This document shows, piece by piece, positions 46,174-57,004 of a stretch of 64,000 bases of DNA. Below the pieces are notes generated by a model, which worked only from the letters and a program-made list of their open reading frames with translations, was not told the DNA's origin and made no database searches. A program made the translations under genes and the position numbers. This DNA is from Nisaea acidiphila (GTDB lineage: Bacteria; Pseudomonadota; Alphaproteobacteria; Thalassobaculales; Thalassobaculaceae), in the NCBI RefSeq assembly GCF_024662015.1, contig NZ_CP102480.1, positions 806,001-870,000 of the forward strand, written 5' to 3'. Within the stretch, counting starts at the first letter, position 1; each line of letters opens with the position of its first letter.

Positions 46174-47094
46174 ATGGACCTGAAGCAGCTTCGCACCTTT
46201 CTCACCGTCGCCGAGACCGGCAGCCTCAGCCGCGCCGCCGAACGGCTCAACATCGCCCAGCCCGCGCTGGGCCGGCAGATCCGGCTGCTTGAGGAGGAGC
46301 TCTCGGTCCCGCTCTTCACCCGGCACGGCCGCGGCATGATGCCGACGCCCTCGGGCGAACTTCTGGCGGACCGGGCGACGGCGATCCTCCGCATGGTCGA
46401 GGATACCCGTGCGGCGATCTCCGCCGATGCCAACGCGGTGAAGGGTACGGTGAGCCTCGGCGTCCCGCCGACTGTCGGAGAGGTCATCGCCGGGCATCTC
46501 GCGGAGCGCTTCCTCACGGACTATCCCGAAGTCACGCTCCGTATCGTGCCCGCCTTCAGCGGCTACCTGCTCGACATGATCCAGCGCGGCGAGGCCGATC
46601 TCGCGGTGATGTACGAGACCGGCGCGGTGCAGAATGTCCGCTCCGAGCCGCTGATCGAGGAAACGCTCTACCTGATCGGTCCGCCCGGGTCCGCTCCCCC
46701 GGAGCCCGTCGATTTCCGCTCTCTCGCCGGCAGGCCTCTGATCCTGCCCGGCCCGCGCCACGGATTGCGCAAACTGCTGGAGGCGGCGGCACGGGAGCAT
46801 GACATCGCGCTCCGGGTGATCGTCGAGGCGGACGCGTTGCAGACCCTGAAGGATCTCGTGATGCGCGGTCTCGGCTATACGGTGCTCCCGCTCGCGGCTG
46901 TCCATACGCAGGTCGAGGCCGGCGAGCTTTCGGCGATAGATATCCGGGCGCCGGCAGTGACCCGCAAAATGGTCTTGGTCCGCTCTCTCGCCCGCCCGGA
47001 GACGAATGCGGTGCGTATCTTCGCAGACACGCTGAAGGCCGAAACCGCGTCGATGGTGCGACACGGGATCTGGGAAGGACAGCTTCTGTTCTAA
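46174..47094 (+). CDS. LysR family regulator
   Basis: A 306-residue LysR protein with helix-turn-helix GSLSRAAERLNIAQPALGRQ (residues 17-36) and effector domain (YLLDMIQRGEADLAVMYETG). It is divergent from the five-gene TPP/CoA operon and presumably regulates it. The intergenic region is about 107 bases. A strong hairpin follows its stop. Confidence 0.93.
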   Translation: MDLKQLRTFLTVAETGSLSRAAERLNIAQPALGRQIRLLEEELSVPLFTRHGRGMMPTPSGELLADRATAILRMVEDTRAAISADANAVKGTVSLGVPPTVGEVIAGHLAERFLTDYPEVTLRIVPAFSGYLLDMIQRGEADLAVMYETGAVQNVRSEPLIEETLYLIGPPGSAPPEPVDFRSLAGRPLILPGPRHGLRKLLEAAAREHDIALRVIVEADALQTLKDLVMRGLGYTVLPLAAVHTQVEAGELSAIDIRAPAVTRKMVLVRSLARPETNAVRIFADTLKAETASMVRHGIWEGQLLF

Positions 47095-47116
47095 AAATCC
47101 CGGCGCCCAAATAGAA

Positions 47117-47143
47117 ACGGCCCGGCCGAAATGGCCGGGCCGT
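47117..47143. terminator. Bidirectional terminator between LysR and katG
   Basis: ACGGCCCGGCC (47117-47127), loop GAAAT and GGCCGGGCCGT (47133-47143) form a perfect 11-bp GC-rich stem between convergent genes. On the minus strand it is followed by TTTCTATTT, giving a good intrinsic terminator for katG. The plus side has only CCCCTCT. Confidence 0.85.
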
Positions 47144-47166
47144 CCCCTCTAGATGTCAGACCGCTA

Positions 47167-49691
<2,525 letters not shown>

Positions 49692-49767
49692 GGGCCTGTA
49701 GTTCAGCGGTTAGAACGCACCGCTCATAACGGTGTTGTCGGGGGTTCGAATCCCTCCGGGCCCACCA
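49692..49767 (+). tRNA. tRNA with CAT anticodon (probably tRNA-Ile2, possibly elongator Met)
   Basis: Acceptor GGGCCTG (49692-49698) pairs with CGGGCCC. The anticodon stem CACCG/CGGTG encloses loop CTCATAA with anticodon CAT. The T-arm is GGGGG TTCGAAT CCCTC. The encoded CCA ends at 49767. The paired first acceptor base excludes an initiator tRNA. The GGGCC acceptor favours the lysidine-modified tRNA-Ile, but elongator Met is not excluded. Confidence 0.92.
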
Positions 49768-49792
49768 CCTTTCCCTCGTGTTCCCACGTGCT

Positions 49793-50593
49793 TCAGTCGC
49801 AGCGCGCGGTCATGCCGCCGTCGACGACAATCTCGGTTCCGGTAACGAATCGCGCCTCGTCGGAGGCGAGATAAACCACGGCGTTGGCCGTGTCGCGACC
49901 GTCGCCCATAAAACCGAGAGGGATCCGCTTGAGACGGCTCTGCAGCAACGTGTCTACATCCCCGCCGGCACGCTGCCCGGCCAGCCGTGCCTCGACCATC
50001 GGGGTGTGGAGCTGGCCCGGAACGACCGTGTTCACCCGAATGCCTTTCGGGGCGTACTGGACGGCCGTCACTTTCGAAAACTGGATGACGCCCGCCTTGG
50101 TCGCGGCATAGGCGACCTGCGCCGAACCGGTCCAGCGCAGCCCGGAGGTCGAGGCCAGGTTGACGATCGCGCCGGATCCCTGCTGTTCCATCCGGGGCAG
50201 CACGTGCTTGCAGGTGAGAAACACACTCTTGAGGTTATGGTCGATCTGCAGATCGAACGCCTCCTCGCTGAGTTCGACGGGACCGCCGGCGGCCGAACCG
50301 CCGACATTGTTCACAAGGATGTCGATGCTGCCGAAGCGTGAAATGCATGCCTCCGCCATCATGCGGACCGCATCGGTGTCGGTCACGTCGGTCAGCCGGG
50401 TTTCGATCTCGCCCCCCGCGTCGGTCACCCGCGCGACGGTCTCCGCCAGCGCCTCCTCGCTGCGGTCGACGGCAAAGACCTTCGCGCCCTCTTCAGCGAA
50501 CCGCACGGAGATTGCCCGCCCGTTGCCCCAGCCGGGCCCGACACAGCCGGCACCCGTTACGATCGCGACCTTGCCTTCCAGACGACCAGACAT
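49793..50593 (-). CDS. Short-chain dehydrogenase/reductase
   Basis: A 266-residue SDR oxidoreductase. Its cofactor motif is unusual in having an insert (VTGAGCVGPGWGNGRAI instead of TGxxxGIG). NNVGGSA replaces the usual NNAG. The catalytic Ser-Tyr-Lys set is in NLASTSGLRWTGSAQ and YAATKAG. It is the last gene of the TRAP/GST operon. The substrate is inferred to belong to the same aromatic or alicyclic catabolic route. Confidence 0.92.
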   Translation of the reverse strand: MSGRLEGKVAIVTGAGCVGPGWGNGRAISVRFAEEGAKVFAVDRSEEALAETVARVTDAGGEIETRLTDVTDTDAVRMMAEACISRFGSIDILVNNVGGSAAGGPVELSEEAFDLQIDHNLKSVFLTCKHVLPRMEQQGSGAIVNLASTSGLRWTGSAQVAYAATKAGVIQFSKVTAVQYAPKGIRVNTVVPGQLHTPMVEARLAGQRAGGDVDTLLQSRLKRIPLGFMGDGRDTANAVVYLASDEARFVTGTEIVVDGGMTARCD

Positions 50594-50623
50594 TTCAGCT
50601 CCTGTTTTCTGTACTAGGACGGC

Positions 50624-51493
50624 TCACGAGAACCCGTAGAGCCGTGCCGGATTGTCGACCAACAGCGCCTGGCGGGCCGCCTCGCCGGGGGCGATCTCCC
50701 CGATCAGGTCCACCAGCATCCCGTCGTCGGGCACCGGCCCGGCGAGATTGGGGTGCGGCCAGTCCGTTCCCCAGAGCACCTTGTCGCCGAACTCGGCAAC
50801 GAGGCTCCTGGCAAAAGGCACGCCGTCGGCATATGGCGGGCCGTCGCGCGAGGCGCGTTCCGAGCCGCTGACCTTGACCCAGAAACCGGGTGCCTCGAGG
50901 ATCCGCCGGAGTGCGGTAAAAGCCGGTTGTTCGATACCGAGCGCTGCGTCGACACGTGCCATGTGATCGATCACCACGGGAACATGCGAGCGTTTCAGCT
51001 CCGGCGACATTTCTTCCAGCAGTTCCTTTTCCATATGCACCTGGAGGTGCCAGCCGACTTCGACCAGACGCTCCGTCATGGCGATCACGTCCGTGAGCGA
51101 CGCGCCCTTGCCGAGATGACGCATGAAGTTGAAGCGCACGCCGCGGAAACCCTTCGCGTCGAGCGCCCGCATCGTCTCAAGAGGAATGTCCGTTGGCAGC
51201 AGCGCTATCCCAAGATAGCGGCCCGGTCTGGCGGCGATGGCGTCCGCGACAACGGAATTGTCGAAGCCGTGACAGCCCGCCTGAACGATCACGCAGCGCT
51301 GCAGCCCCATCGCGTCATGCATGGCGAAGAGCTTCTCCTTCGGCGCCTCGCCCGCGGGAGTGTAAGTCCGGTCCTCGGCATAGGGAAAACTCGCCTCAGG
51401 TCCGAAGACGTGACAATGACAGTCGGTCGCGCCAGCCGGCAGCTTCAACCTCGGCGCCGACGGATTCGGGTGAAAACTGGATTTCTGGTCCAT
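50624..51493 (-). CDS. Amidohydrolase (2-pyrone-4,6-dicarboxylate hydrolase-like)
   Basis: A 289-residue TIM-barrel hydrolase. The metal-site entry DCHCHVFGP near residue 24 and the C-terminal WGTDWPHPNL motif with the catalytic Asp are those of the LigI/GALM-type amidohydrolase-2 family. The family includes PDC lactonases and related ring-opening enzymes. It sits between CMD and SDR genes, 15 bases from the CMD stop, in a catabolic operon. Confidence 0.9.
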   Translation of the reverse strand: MDQKSSFHPNPSAPRLKLPAGATDCHCHVFGPEASFPYAEDRTYTPAGEAPKEKLFAMHDAMGLQRCVIVQAGCHGFDNSVVADAIAARPGRYLGIALLPTDIPLETMRALDAKGFRGVRFNFMRHLGKGASLTDVIAMTERLVEVGWHLQVHMEKELLEEMSPELKRSHVPVVIDHMARVDAALGIEQPAFTALRRILEAPGFWVKVSGSERASRDGPPYADGVPFARSLVAEFGDKVLWGTDWPHPNLAGPVPDDGMLVDLIGEIAPGEAARQALLVDNPARLYGFS

Positions 51494-51508
51494 CGCGGCC
51501 TCGCCGGG

Positions 51509-52054
51509 TCAGGTTTTCGTACGGAACTGGGCGGGCACCTCGATCTCGAACGCATTCAGCGTCATCGAAATCAGGCTGTAATAGCCAAGCACCCCGACGA
51601 GATCGACGAGACGCTCCAGTCCGAGCACCCGCTCGGCCCGCTGGTAGAGGTCATCCGACAGGCGCCGGTCGAGATTGAGCCGGCGCGTGACTTCGTAGAT
51701 TACGGCCTCTTCCTCGCTCTCGAAGGTCGGCTCGCGGTCTTCCTTCAAGGCGTCGATCACCGCTTTCGACAGGCCCGCTTTCTCCGCATGCGGCACGTGC
51801 GCGGCCCATTCGTATGCGGCGTCCCAGATCCGCGCCGTGGTCAGGATCGCAAGTTCGGACAATCGCGGAGAAAGGGAACTGTCATAGCGGCAATACCGGC
51901 CGAGAGCCTGCGCCCGGTCCGCCAGCCCCGGACGCCTCAGCCAGACCGCAAGCGGCCCGCGGACGCCGCCGCGCGGCCCCGAGGCGATCTCGTCATAGAC
52001 CCGCTTCTGGTCCTCCGAGAGCGTATCTGGATCGAGTTCCGGGATGCGCTGCAT
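51509..52054 (-). CDS. Carboxymuconolactone decarboxylase family protein
   Basis: About 181 residues of all-helical CMD/AhpD fold (SPRLSELAILTTARIWDAAYEW and AHVPHAEKAGLSKAVIDAL). No CxxC pair of AhpD is visible, so it resembles CMD-type decarboxylases/dimeric enzymes. The ATG at 52054 has GGAGAG just upstream. Another ATG at 52075 overlaps the GST stop (ATGA) but has no ribosome-binding site. It is likely a decarboxylase or hydrolase in the pathway. Confidence 0.86.
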   Translation of the reverse strand: MQRIPELDPDTLSEDQKRVYDEIASGPRGGVRGPLAVWLRRPGLADRAQALGRYCRYDSSLSPRLSELAILTTARIWDAAYEWAAHVPHAEKAGLSKAVIDALKEDREPTFESEEEAVIYEVTRRLNLDRRLSDDLYQRAERVLGLERLVDLVGVLGYYSLISMTLNAFEIEVPAQFRTKT

Positions 52055-52071
52055 GGTTCTCTCCTCGACGG

Positions 52072-52680
52072 TCATTCGGCCGGCGCCGCGGTCCGCTCCC
52101 AGGCCGGCTGGCTGCGGGCGAAGGCTTCCATCCAGGCCGCGAGCGGGGGGAATTCGGCGCGCCAGTCGAGCTGCTTGCGCCAATCCGCGTAACCGAGCGC
52201 GCAGGCCAGCGTGAGCGCCGCGACACCGGGGTCCCGGTATTCGTCGAGACGGCGGCAAACCTCCGTCAATCCACGGCGGACCTTGCCGTACTGGTGATCG
52301 AGCCAGACCTGGCTCGCCTGTTCCGGCTCGCGGAAGCGGCCTTCATAGGTGATCAGCAGCAGCGCGTCGTTGATGCCCTCGGCCAGCGCGGCAAGCGTGA
52401 GCTCCCCGAACCGGCGCTCCGGATCGCCCGGAATGATCGCCCCGGTGCCGTGCATGGCCTCCAGGAACTCGACAATCACACGGCTGTCGAACAGCGTCGC
52501 GCCGCCCTCCAGCTCAAGCGCCGGGATCTTGCCGAGCGGGTTCGCTTTGCGGAGCGGGTCGTCCGCGTCCAGCGTGTTCGCGTGCCGGACCCGGACCTCG
52601 TCCGTCAGTCCCAGAATGTCGATGACCATCCTGACCTTGCGGCCATAGGGAGAGGTCAGGGAGGAATAGAGCGTCAGCAT
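52072..52680 (-). CDS. Glutathione S-transferase
   Basis: A 202-residue GST. The N-terminal thioredoxin-like part reads LYSSLTSPYGRKVRMVIDIL with Ser/Tyr at the catalytic position and GKIPALELEGGATLFDSRVI (cis-Pro and the SNAIL/Asp-Ser-type GSH contact). A helical C-terminal domain follows. In such operons GSTs can act as isomerases (maleylpyruvate type) or in lignin-ether cleavage. Which applies here is not resolved. It lies 45 bases after dctM. Confidence 0.92.
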   Translation of the reverse strand: MLTLYSSLTSPYGRKVRMVIDILGLTDEVRVRHANTLDADDPLRKANPLGKIPALELEGGATLFDSRVIVEFLEAMHGTGAIIPGDPERRFGELTLAALAEGINDALLLITYEGRFREPEQASQVWLDHQYGKVRRGLTEVCRRLDEYRDPGVAALTLACALGYADWRKQLDWRAEFPPLAAWMEAFARSQPAWERTAAPAE

Positions 52681-52725
52681 GAACTTTCCTGCATTGCGCC
52701 GGGCGGCCTCGCGGCCCGTGCCGGC

Positions 52726-54036
52726 TTACTGTTTCATCGTGTCCGGAAGAAAGGTCGCGATCTCCGGGAAGACGCAGAGCAGAACCAGCATCACCAGCCC
52801 GGCAACGAAGAACGGTGTCAGCCCGCGAAAGACATCCTGCAGTTCCACGCGCCCGTCGGATGCGGCCTGGACAACGAAGCAATTGATGCCGACCGGCGGA
52901 GTCACCGCGCCGAGCTCACAGAGCAGCACGACGAAGACACCGACCCAGATTTCGTCGAAGCCGAGCCCCAGCATGACCGGATGTGTAATCGGCAGGGTGA
53001 TCGCGAGCAGTCCCGGGGCGTCCATCAGCATGCCGAGCACCAGGTAGATCAGCACGATAAAGCCGACGATGACCCAACGGTTGGTCTCCAGTCCGGTCAG
53101 GAAGCTGCCGAGCGCGTGGGTGACGCCGGAAAAGGCCAGGAACTTCGAGAACAGGATCGCGGCGATAATGATCGCGAAGATCATGCCCGAGGTCTTCACC
53201 GTGTCGAGCAGCGTCTCCTTCAGGGCCACGCCTTTGAGGCCGCGATGCCGGACGGCAGCGAGGACCATGGTCACAAGCGCCCCGACCCCGCCCGCCTCCG
53301 TCGGCGTGAAGAAGCCGAGGTAAAGGCCGAGGATGATCACGGCGATCACCAGCAGCAGCGGGCCGACAAGGCGAAGCGAGGCCACCTTCTCGCGCATGGT
53401 GAAGCGCTCCGGCATCTGCGGTGCCGCCTCGGGATAGATCAGGACCCAGAAATAGATCGCAAGGCAGAGAATGAAGGCGAAGAGAAATCCGGGGATGACA
53501 CCCGCGAGAAGCAGGCCGCCGATACTGGTATCGGTCAGGATCCCGTAGACCACCATCAGGGCGCTCGGCGGGATCATCACCGCGAGCGTGCCGGAGATCG
53601 CGATCGAGGCCGAGGCGAGACGCTTGTCGTAACCGCGCCCCAGCATCTCCGGCAGCGCCAGCTTGGTGAAGACCGTAGCGGAACCGACGCTTGACCCGGC
53701 CGCGGCGCCGAAGGCGGCCGCCCCCATCGTGGTCGAGATCGCCAGACCGCCACGCAGGCCGCCAAGCCATTTCGTCGCCGCATCGAACATGTCCTCGCCG
53801 AGCCCGGCGCGCATGGCGAAGAAGCCCATCAGCAGGAACATCGGGATAACGCTGAAATGAAAGCTGTGCGTGGTGTCGAAGAATACGCCGCCCATCAGCG
53901 CGGTCGCGACGTTGAAATCGCCGACCACGGCAAGACCGATCGCGCCGACCAGCGCAAGCGCGACCATCACGTTCGCGCCCGACAGGATCGCGACAATCAG
54001 CACCAACGAGCCGACCGTTCCGATAACCAGGTTCAT
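52726..54036 (-). CDS. dctM: TRAP transporter large permease DctM
   Basis: A 436-residue inner-membrane protein with about 12 hydrophobic segments, the 12-TM subunit of a C4-dicarboxylate-type TRAP system. Typical segments are GAAAFGAAAGSSVGSATVFT, LPEMLGRGYDKRLASASIAI and MIPPSALMVVYGILTDTSIGG. The GTVGS start at 54036 overlaps the DctQ stop by four bases (ATGA). It imports an organic acid using the sodium gradient. Confidence 0.95.
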   Translation of the reverse strand: MNLVIGTVGSLVLIVAILSGANVMVALALVGAIGLAVVGDFNVATALMGGVFFDTTHSFHFSVIPMFLLMGFFAMRAGLGEDMFDAATKWLGGLRGGLAISTTMGAAAFGAAAGSSVGSATVFTKLALPEMLGRGYDKRLASASIAISGTLAVMIPPSALMVVYGILTDTSIGGLLLAGVIPGFLFAFILCLAIYFWVLIYPEAAPQMPERFTMREKVASLRLVGPLLLVIAVIILGLYLGFFTPTEAGGVGALVTMVLAAVRHRGLKGVALKETLLDTVKTSGMIFAIIIAAILFSKFLAFSGVTHALGSFLTGLETNRWVIVGFIVLIYLVLGMLMDAPGLLAITLPITHPVMLGLGFDEIWVGVFVVLLCELGAVTPPVGINCFVVQAASDGRVELQDVFRGLTPFFVAGLVMLVLLCVFPEIATFLPDTMKQ

Positions 54037-54569
54037 TGTCCGTCCTCCGCACCGGCACGCTCGCCATGGGCGATGATCCCGATTTCCAGCAAGTAGCGCA
54101 GCGTGAGCGCACCGAGGCCGAAGCAGATCAGCATTTTCACCGGCCAGATCGGGTAAGTGATGGAGCCCCATTCCTGTTCGGCCATAGCGTAGGAATCGAG
54201 GGCGTACAGGCCGCTTGCATAGGTCGCCCAACCGAAGCAGACAGCACCGAGAACCGGAGCGGAGAACTCCAAGATCCGTTTCAATGCGCCGGAGAAATGC
54301 CGGTTGAGGACGTCGACGGAAATATGCGATCCGACCTTCTGCGTGTAGGCGAGAGCGAGGAAGATCGCGAGCGTCAGCATCGTCTCTGTGATCTCGAAAG
54401 CCCCGGTGATCGGCCAGTTGAACAATTTCCGGGTCAGCGTGTTCGCCACAACGAGAAACATCATCAGGAAAAGCACCGCTCCGGAGAGCATCGCCATGAG
54501 GTCGAGCAGGCGGTCGAGCGATGCCTCGGCACGGCTCAACGGGCCGGGAACGGAACGCGGTGCGTTCAT
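54033..54569 (-). CDS. dctQ: TRAP transporter small permease DctQ
   Basis: A 178-residue membrane protein with four hydrophobic segments, the 4-TM subunit of the TRAP transporter. It contains ITGAFEITETMLTLAIFLAL and SHISVDVLNRHFSG, both family-typical. It overlaps dctM by four bases and follows dctP by 84 bases. Confidence 0.92.
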   Translation of the reverse strand: MNAPRSVPGPLSRAEASLDRLLDLMAMLSGAVLFLMMFLVVANTLTRKLFNWPITGAFEITETMLTLAIFLALAYTQKVGSHISVDVLNRHFSGALKRILEFSAPVLGAVCFGWATYASGLYALDSYAMAEQEWGSITYPIWPVKMLICFGLGALTLRYLLEIGIIAHGERAGAEDGQ

Positions 54570-54653
54570 CGGAAACCCTCGTCGCTAGGTATCGGATATT
54601 GAGAGAGTAGCAGGAGGCCGCGCGCGCCGGATGCCGGGCGCGCGGCCCCGGGA

Positions 54654-55685
54654 TCAGAACTTCAGCTCGGCGGCGATCTCTTCGCCCGGCAGCCCGGCGG
54701 CATTCGCCTTTTCGATCCAGGTCTTGCGGATTTCCTGAACGCCCGGATTGCCGACCAGGGCGGCGGCCTTATCGACCGGGAATTCCATTACCGTGACACC
54801 GGAATCCTTCCAGCCCCTAAGCACCTCGGCGATCTGAATCTCAAGATCGACCGCGTAACGCATGGCATATTCGCGGCCGAGGCCTTCGACAACGGCTTTC
54901 ACGTCATCCGGCATGGCGTCATAGGATTTCCTGTTCATCGCGACCAGATGACCGAAAGAGGCACCGAACGGGAACTCGACGAAGTATTTCGCCACCTCGT
55001 CGTATTTCCAGCCGCGGGCCAGAGCCGGACCGATCGGCGTGCAGTCGAGAATGCCGCGCTGCAGGGCTTCGTATGCTTCCGAAGTGGCGATCGAGACCGG
55101 CGTCGCGCCCATGGCCTCGACGATCTTCGGATAGGCGAAACCGTAGGTCCGGATCCGTTTGCCTTTCAGGTCGTCGAGCGACTTCACGGGCTCGCGGCAG
55201 AGCAGACCGTAGCTCTCCAGCGGACGGAACCCGACGGCTTTCAGATTGTGTTTGGCCAGCTCCGCGTCGAACTGCGGGTAGACGCGATGCCATTTCTGCA
55301 TCATCAGCGCGATCTCGATGGTCGAGTTCGGCTGCGGGATGAAAAAGCCGACCGCGTTATTCAGCGGAAACTTGTCCTGGAAGTAAGGCGTGATGATATC
55401 GCCGAAATCGCCCGCGCCCGCGGAAAGCGCGTCGGGAATCTCACGGGTCTTGGCAACGCTGCCACCCCAGAACACCTGGATCTCGTGCTTGCCGCCGGTC
55501 CGGCGCTTGAACTCGTCGACGAACCACTGGGTGCTGATCGCCTGCGCGTCGTTCGCCCCCTGCGGTTTCGAGGTGATCCACTTGTAGGTGTCGGCCGAGG
55601 CCTGGCCGGCGAAAAGGCCGGCACCGGCAAGCACGGCGCCGAACAGACCGGTCGCGGCATAGCGCCGCAAATTGCGAAAACTCAT
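54654..55685 (-). CDS. dctP: TRAP transporter solute-binding protein DctP
   Basis: A 343-residue periplasmic receptor with a signal peptide (RRYAATGLFGAVLAGAGLFA, cleavage near ASA-DTYKW). The DctP fold is seen with the conserved Arg-type ligand region KSLDDLKGKRIRTYGFAYPK and GAGDFGDIITPYFQDKFPLN. It is first in the operon dctP-dctQ-dctM-gst-cmd-amidohydrolase-sdr. It binds the carboxylate that the operon degrades. The ligand cannot be read from sequence. Confidence 0.94.
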   Translation of the reverse strand: MSFRNLRRYAATGLFGAVLAGAGLFAGQASADTYKWITSKPQGANDAQAISTQWFVDEFKRRTGGKHEIQVFWGGSVAKTREIPDALSAGAGDFGDIITPYFQDKFPLNNAVGFFIPQPNSTIEIALMMQKWHRVYPQFDAELAKHNLKAVGFRPLESYGLLCREPVKSLDDLKGKRIRTYGFAYPKIVEAMGATPVSIATSEAYEALQRGILDCTPIGPALARGWKYDEVAKYFVEFPFGASFGHLVAMNRKSYDAMPDDVKAVVEGLGREYAMRYAVDLEIQIAEVLRGWKDSGVTVMEFPVDKAAALVGNPGVQEIRKTWIEKANAAGLPGEEIAAELKF

Positions 55686-55744
55686 TAGCTCCTCCCATGG
55701 CTAAATGCGCGCGGGCATTCCCCGCTCTTATTGCCCGGAAGCTT

Positions 55745-55816
55745 GACGGCAAATCCACGATACTGCCAATGCATTAATTGTATGTTATTCATGCCAAATT
55801 GAGATGCTTTGCCGTC
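55745..55816. promoter_or_regulatory. Long-range inverted repeat in the dctP / LysR divergent promoter region
   Basis: GACGGCAAA (55745-55753) is the exact reverse complement of TTTGCCGTC (55808-55816), with 54 bases between. The pair lies in the shared promoter region of the divergent dctP operon and LysR gene, so a LysR tetramer binding pair is possible. The intervening DNA is AT-rich and contains promoter-like TTAATTGTATGTTA. Confidence 0.35.
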
Positions 55817-55832
55817 GCAAACCGGAGCGCAA

Positions 55833-56735
55833 ATGTTCGACTACCGGATCCTCAGATATTTCATCACTGTTGCCGAGGAAGGCGGCTTTACGGCGGCCTC
55901 CCGGAAGCTCCGCATCGCCCAGTCGGCCATCAGCCGCCACGTCGCCTCCCTTGAGCAGGAGCTCGGAGGCCCCCTGTTTCTGCGCCAAAAAAACGGCATA
56001 GAGGTGACCGAGGCCGGCCAGCGCTTCCTCCTGCACGCCCGCGACATTCTGGCTACGATGGGGCATGCGCGGGACGAGATTAGTTCCCTCCTCGGCGAGC
56101 CGAGCGGCTCCGTGGTCATCGGCGTACCGCCGACAGCCGGCGAGACCCTGATGCCGGAACTCTTCCGGATCTGCCACGAGAAGTGGCCGGCAATCCGGCT
56201 TCACGTTCGCGAAAGTTATTCGGCCGCGACTTACGAGGCGGTCCTACGCAAAGAACTGGATATGGGGCTGGTGCACGATCCGGAGCCGCTGGACGAGATG
56301 CTGATCCTGCCTCTGGTCTCCGAGCAGATGCATTTCATCGCTCCGGGCGACCGCCCGCTCCCGGAGCGGGTGCCCGCCTCATGGCTGAGGGACAGGGATC
56401 TGATCCTGCCTGACGCCACCTTCGGCCTCCGGGATCTTCTGGAGAGCTATGCCGAACGACACCGGCTCAAGCTGAACATCGCGGCGGCGGTGAACGGCGT
56501 CTCGATCACCAAGGCGATGGTCGCCAGCGGGCTCGGATCGACGGTACTTTCTAAAAGCGCCGTCACCCACGAGATCGCCCGCGGCACCCTAGCTTCCCGC
56601 CCCCTCGCACCGGAACTGACCTGGAACCTCTGCCTCATCATGCGCGCGGACCGAGCCGCCAACCGGAGCTTTTCCGAGCTGCACCGGATCTTGGTACAGG
56701 TCGTCCAGACGCTGTCTGGAAGGGGCGTATGGTAA
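55833..56735 (+). CDS. LysR family regulator of the TRAP operon
   Basis: About 300 residues, with helix-turn-helix GGFTAASRKLRIAQSAISRH near residue 16 and effector domain VVIGVPPTAGETLMPELFRI. The ATG at 55833 follows GGAG with 6 bases of spacing. The 55809 start codon lies inside the inverted repeat. It is divergent from dctP, and the organic acid imported is presumably its effector. Confidence 0.92.
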   Translation: MFDYRILRYFITVAEEGGFTAASRKLRIAQSAISRHVASLEQELGGPLFLRQKNGIEVTEAGQRFLLHARDILATMGHARDEISSLLGEPSGSVVIGVPPTAGETLMPELFRICHEKWPAIRLHVRESYSAATYEAVLRKELDMGLVHDPEPLDEMLILPLVSEQMHFIAPGDRPLPERVPASWLRDRDLILPDATFGLRDLLESYAERHRLKLNIAAAVNGVSITKAMVASGLGSTVLSKSAVTHEIARGTLASRPLAPELTWNLCLIMRADRAANRSFSELHRILVQVVQTLSGRGVW

Positions 56736-56757
56736 GAACGTCCGGCCAACAGTGCAC

Positions 56758-56839
<82 letters not shown>

Positions 56840-57004
56840 ACACAGGGCATGCATTTTCGCAACTGATTATTTGTTGACAAGAAATCTCATTCGCCCGACT
56901 CTCTCTTTATATTCATCATGTTATTTGGTGAAACCTTCAGAAAAATGACGACATAGGGCGTCATGCCTTGCAAAAACAGACGCTGACAAGTTGTTGACAG
57001 ACAA
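56840..57004. promoter_or_regulatory. Integrase leader with repeated TTGTTGACA and an inverted repeat
   Basis: Two direct copies of TTGTTGACA lie at 56871-56879 and 56991-56999, exactly 120 bases apart. The inverted repeat ATGACG (56945-56950) / CGTCAT (56959-56964) sits between them. These are plausible integrase arm-type or excisionase/regulator sites. TTGACA also matches a -35 hexamer, but no well-spaced -10 was found. The assignment is inference. Confidence 0.35.
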
